Source: NORP309 sp045107085 (GTDB lineage Bacteria > Pseudomonadota > Gammaproteobacteria > Xanthomonadales > Marinicellaceae). From it: a stretch of DNA of 6,397 nt. The position numbers were made by a program, and so were the translations under genes. Location: assembly GCA_045107085.1 (NCBI GenBank), contig JBGCFT010000115.1:1-6397 (forward strand). The letters run 5' to 3'. This document shows positions 4,680 through 6,397 of the stretch, piece after piece. The notes under the pieces are model-generated. The model did not search any database, was not told the DNA's origin, and saw only the letters and a list, made by a program, of their open reading frames with translations. Positions within the stretch are counted from its first letter, which is position 1. Each line of letters begins with the position of its first letter.

Positions 4680-5753
4680 ATGAATAAAAAATATAATTTC
4701 TTAATCTTTATTGGCCGTTTTCAACCATTTCATACTGGCCATTTGAAAGTAGTGGAAAATGCCATGGCTCAAGCCGACAAGGTGATTATGCTAATTGGCT
4801 CTGCTCACCAGCCACGATCTATTCGCAACCCATGGTCGTTTCAAGAACGCGATGAAATGATTCGTATATGTTTATCTGAAACAGATAGCCAAAGGTTGGT
4901 TACCGCCCCATTAATGGATGTCACTTATAATGATGAGTTGTGGGTTAAAAATGTACAATCTACTATTAATGGTTTGATTACAGCCCACTTTGCTAAGCCA
5001 CATAAGCACCCAAAAGTTGGATTGATTGGTCATAACAAAGATCATAGTTCTTATTATTTAAATCTATTCCCACAATGGGGTTCAGTTGCTGTTGATGATT
5101 ATAAAAAAATCAAAGCCACACCAATACGTAACCAGCTATTGAGTGTTGAAGAAAGCCATCATGCTGACAAAATTCAACATCTGCATAGCCAAGACCAGAT
5201 ACCTGCTGGTGTTTCTGAGTATTTAAACCAATTTGTTATTAGTCAGCACCAGGATATTTTTAATCAATTGTGTTCTGAGTATCGGTTCATAAAAAATTAC
5301 AAAAGCGGATGGGATGTCGCACCGTATCAACCAACTTTTGTCACTGTTGATGCGGTAGTGATTCAATCAGGGCATATTTTATTGGTGGAACGAAAAGCAC
5401 GGCCAGGCAAAGGCTTGTTAGCCTTGCCAGGTGGTTTTCTAGATCCGGGAGAGAAACTAAAAGACGCTTGCCTGCGTGAATTAAAAGAAGAGACTAAACT
5501 TAAAGTCCCTCTACCTGTTTTGTATGGTTCTATTAAGCACAATGATGTCTTCGATGATCCTTATCGTTCGATGCGTGGCCGTACCATCACTCATGCCTTT
5601 TATATAGAATTGAAGCCGAATCAAGAATTGCCAAAAGTCAAAGGCGGTGATGATGCTAAGAGAGCCTTTTGGTTGCCGCTTTCTGAGCTCAATCCTGAAC
5701 ACATGTTTGAAGATCACTTTGCAATTATTCAAAAAATGGTTGGTGAATTTTAA
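4680..5753 (+). CDS. nadM: Bifunctional NMN adenylyltransferase / Nudix hydrolase (NadM-Nudix)
   Basis: This 357-aa two-domain protein is fused as in known NadM-Nudix enzymes. Residues 1 to about 195 form the nucleotidyltransferase, which makes NAD from NMN and ATP. It has GRFQPFHTGH (12-21, with the HxGH motif), the SAHQPRS-RNPWSFQERDEMI region (41-61), and the second motif as KATPIR (145-150). Residues about 215-357 are a Nudix hydrolase, probably an ADP-ribose pyrophosphatase. Its Nudix box begins at G252 (GFLDPGE, 252-258) and continues RELKEETKL (266-274). The key E258, R266, E267, E270 and E271 are all kept. The usual glycine of EExG is lysine 273. Together the halves make NAD and recycle ADP-ribose into AMP and ribose-5-phosphate. 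It is transcribed divergently from nrtR. No nicotinamide or nicotinate salvage gene lies beside it in this window. Confidence 0.95.
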   Translation: MNKKYNFLIFIGRFQPFHTGHLKVVENAMAQADKVIMLIGSAHQPRSIRNPWSFQERDEMIRICLSETDSQRLVTAPLMDVTYNDELWVKNVQSTINGLITAHFAKPHKHPKVGLIGHNKDHSSYYLNLFPQWGSVAVDDYKKIKATPIRNQLLSVEESHHADKIQHLHSQDQIPAGVSEYLNQFVISQHQDIFNQLCSEYRFIKNYKSGWDVAPYQPTFVTVDAVVIQSGHILLVERKARPGKGLLALPGGFLDPGEKLKDACLRELKEETKLKVPLPVLYGSIKHNDVFDDPYRSMRGRTITHAFYIELKPNQELPKVKGGDDAKRAFWLPLSELNPEHMFEDHFAIIQKMVGEF

Positions 5754-5768
5754 ATTTAGTGGCATAAT
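5740..5768 (+). promoter_or_regulatory. Possible promoter of the NADAR gene
   Basis: TTGGTG (5740-5745) and CATAAT (5763-5768) are 17 bases apart. The -10-like box sits in the centre of the repeated GTGGCA palindrome, so a bound repressor would occlude it. The -35 is weak and lies inside the end of nadM. Read-through from nadM is an alternative. Confidence 0.3.
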
Positions 5769-5774
5769 GCCACT
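5758..5774. promoter_or_regulatory. Candidate NrtR operator 2, GTGGCA-N3-TGCCAC
   Basis: This perfect palindrome has 8-base arms (AGTGGCAT-A-ATGCCACT) in the 59-base gap between nadM-nudix and the NADAR gene. Its core equals the site at 4567-4581 apart from the three central bases. It could also form a 7-bp hairpin with a TAA loop. The following TTATTAAATTTT is not a clean T-run, so a terminator is less likely, though not excluded. Confidence 0.55.
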
Positions 5775-5812
5775 TATTAAATTTTAAAAATGACATACAA
5801 ATATTAATGTGA

Positions 5813-6379
5813 ATGAATATGGAAATTACAAATAACCAACAATTAATCGACTTTATAAACAAAGGCAAAAAGGTCTATTATGTTTACTTTTGGGGGCACC
5901 GGCCATCGGCTGATGGCTCCATAAGTAAATCTTGCTTTAGCCAATGGTATAAAGTTCCCTTTGAAATCAATGGATACAACTACCAAACCGCCGAACATTA
6001 TATGATGGCCGAAAAAGCGCGGTTATTTAATGATGAATCGGTGTTGAATAGCATCCTAAAAGCCCAATCTCCTGGCGAAGCTAAAAAGTTAGGACGATTG
6101 GTTAATGGATTTAACCAAGAAACATGGTTAGAACACCGCTTTGATATAGTCTGTAGGGCCAATTATGCCAAGTTTTCACAAAACCCGAAATTGAAACAGT
6201 ATTTAATTAACACAGGAAATAAAGTTTTAGTCGAAGCCAGCCCTGTTGATAAAATCTGGGGAGTAGGTTTAGCCGCCACCCATGATCATATCCACAATCC
6301 AAGGTTGTGGAAAGGTTTGAATTTGTTAGGCTATGCTTTGATGGTGGCTAGGAAGCAGTTACTCAACCAATCAAATTAA
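5813..6379 (+). CDS. NADAR-domain (YbiA-like) protein
   Basis: This complete 188-aa protein is made almost entirely of one NADAR domain. The family motifs in order are FWGHRP (26-31), CFSQWYKVPF (41-50), TAEHYMMAEKARLF (59-72), AKKLGR (90-95), NYAKFSQN (117-124), LVEASPVDKIWGVG (139-152) and NPRLWKGLNLLGYALMVAR (162-180). The conserved polar residues E61, K68 and D146 and the tryptophan of the DxxWG motif are present, which suggests an active enzyme. NADAR proteins have been shown or proposed to cleave N-glycosidic bonds. Examples are YbiA-type action on riboflavin intermediates and removal of ADP-ribose from guanine by NADAR antitoxins paired with DarT-like toxins. Among NAD/ADP-ribose genes the second role fits better. 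An in-frame ATG at 5819 is an alternative start, and neither start has a strong Shine-Dalgarno. It lies 59 bases after nadM-nudix, with a candidate operator between. Confidence 0.92.
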   Translation: MNMEITNNQQLIDFINKGKKVYYVYFWGHRPSADGSISKSCFSQWYKVPFEINGYNYQTAEHYMMAEKARLFNDESVLNSILKAQSPGEAKKLGRLVNGFNQETWLEHRFDIVCRANYAKFSQNPKLKQYLINTGNKVLVEASPVDKIWGVGLAATHDHIHNPRLWKGLNLLGYALMVARKQLLNQSN

Positions 6380-6397
6380 ATATCACTTAATTAACTA

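Noticed and set aside
5511..5765. Minus-strand open frame opposite the end of nadM
   Set aside because: Shadow of the Nudix domain; no domain of its own.
5758..5780. Palindrome after nadM considered as a rho-independent terminator
   Set aside because: The stem is short, the following sequence alternates T and A, and the same core recurs in the divergent promoter region, which favours an operator. Not fully excluded.
1..6397. CRISPR arrays, tRNA genes, insertion sequences and attachment sites
   Set aside because: No regularly spaced repeats, tRNA-like cloverleaf sequence, transposase or long terminal inverted repeats were seen on either strand.

Overview
The window looks like a chromosomal stretch from an AT-rich gammaproteobacterium. 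This assignment is tentative. It rests on a ComEA-like exported protein, an NrtR-type regulator and a YmdB-like macrodomain, with about 30-45% GC in lines I counted by hand. I see no phage structural genes, transposases, tRNAs or CRISPR repeats.

Layout. At the left edge (1-89, minus strand) is the 5' end of a ComEA-like helix-hairpin-helix protein with a signal peptide and its own promoter. After a 231-bp gap comes a tightly packed minus-strand run of eight genes, 4522 down to 321. In transcription order these are nrtR, a 77-aa unknown, a 115-aa 'ADP-ribosylation/crystallin J1'-type protein, a KptA/Tpt1 RNA 2'-phosphotransferase, a YmdB/MacroD-type macrodomain, an ARH3/DraG-type ADP-ribosylglycohydrolase, a Poa1p-like macrodomain and a third, divergent macrodomain. 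Most junctions are ATGA overlaps, or a stop codon touching the next start. Divergent from nrtR, on the plus strand, are a bifunctional NMN adenylyltransferase/Nudix hydrolase (nadM-nudix) and then a NADAR (YbiA-like) protein.

How the genes fit together. Almost every gene makes, uses or removes NAD or ADP-ribose. NadM makes NAD from NMN. KptA consumes NAD to take up an RNA 2'-phosphate, which releases ADP-ribose 1'',2''-cyclic phosphate. The macrodomains, the ARH-type hydrolase and NADAR are expected to strip or repair ADP-ribose derivatives. The Nudix half of NadM would split free ADP-ribose into AMP and ribose-5-phosphate. NrtR, a Nudix-fold repressor whose known ligands are ADP-ribose-type compounds, sits at the head of the long operon. 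The divergent promoter region (4523-4679) holds two palindromes. One of them, GTGGCA-N3-TGCCAC, recurs between nadM-nudix and the NADAR gene (5758-5774). This suggests one regulon that senses ADP-ribose and controls both arms.

The most novel parts are the 77-aa orphan protein, the 115-aa protein (which I argue may be a minimal ADP-ribosyltransferase fold), the pairing of KptA with a Poa1p-like macrodomain, and the shared operator. NADAR/macro/Tpt1 neighbourhoods are known from comparative genomics, so the general theme is not new. This particular ten-gene arrangement, with three unlike macrodomains under an NrtR switch, may be.
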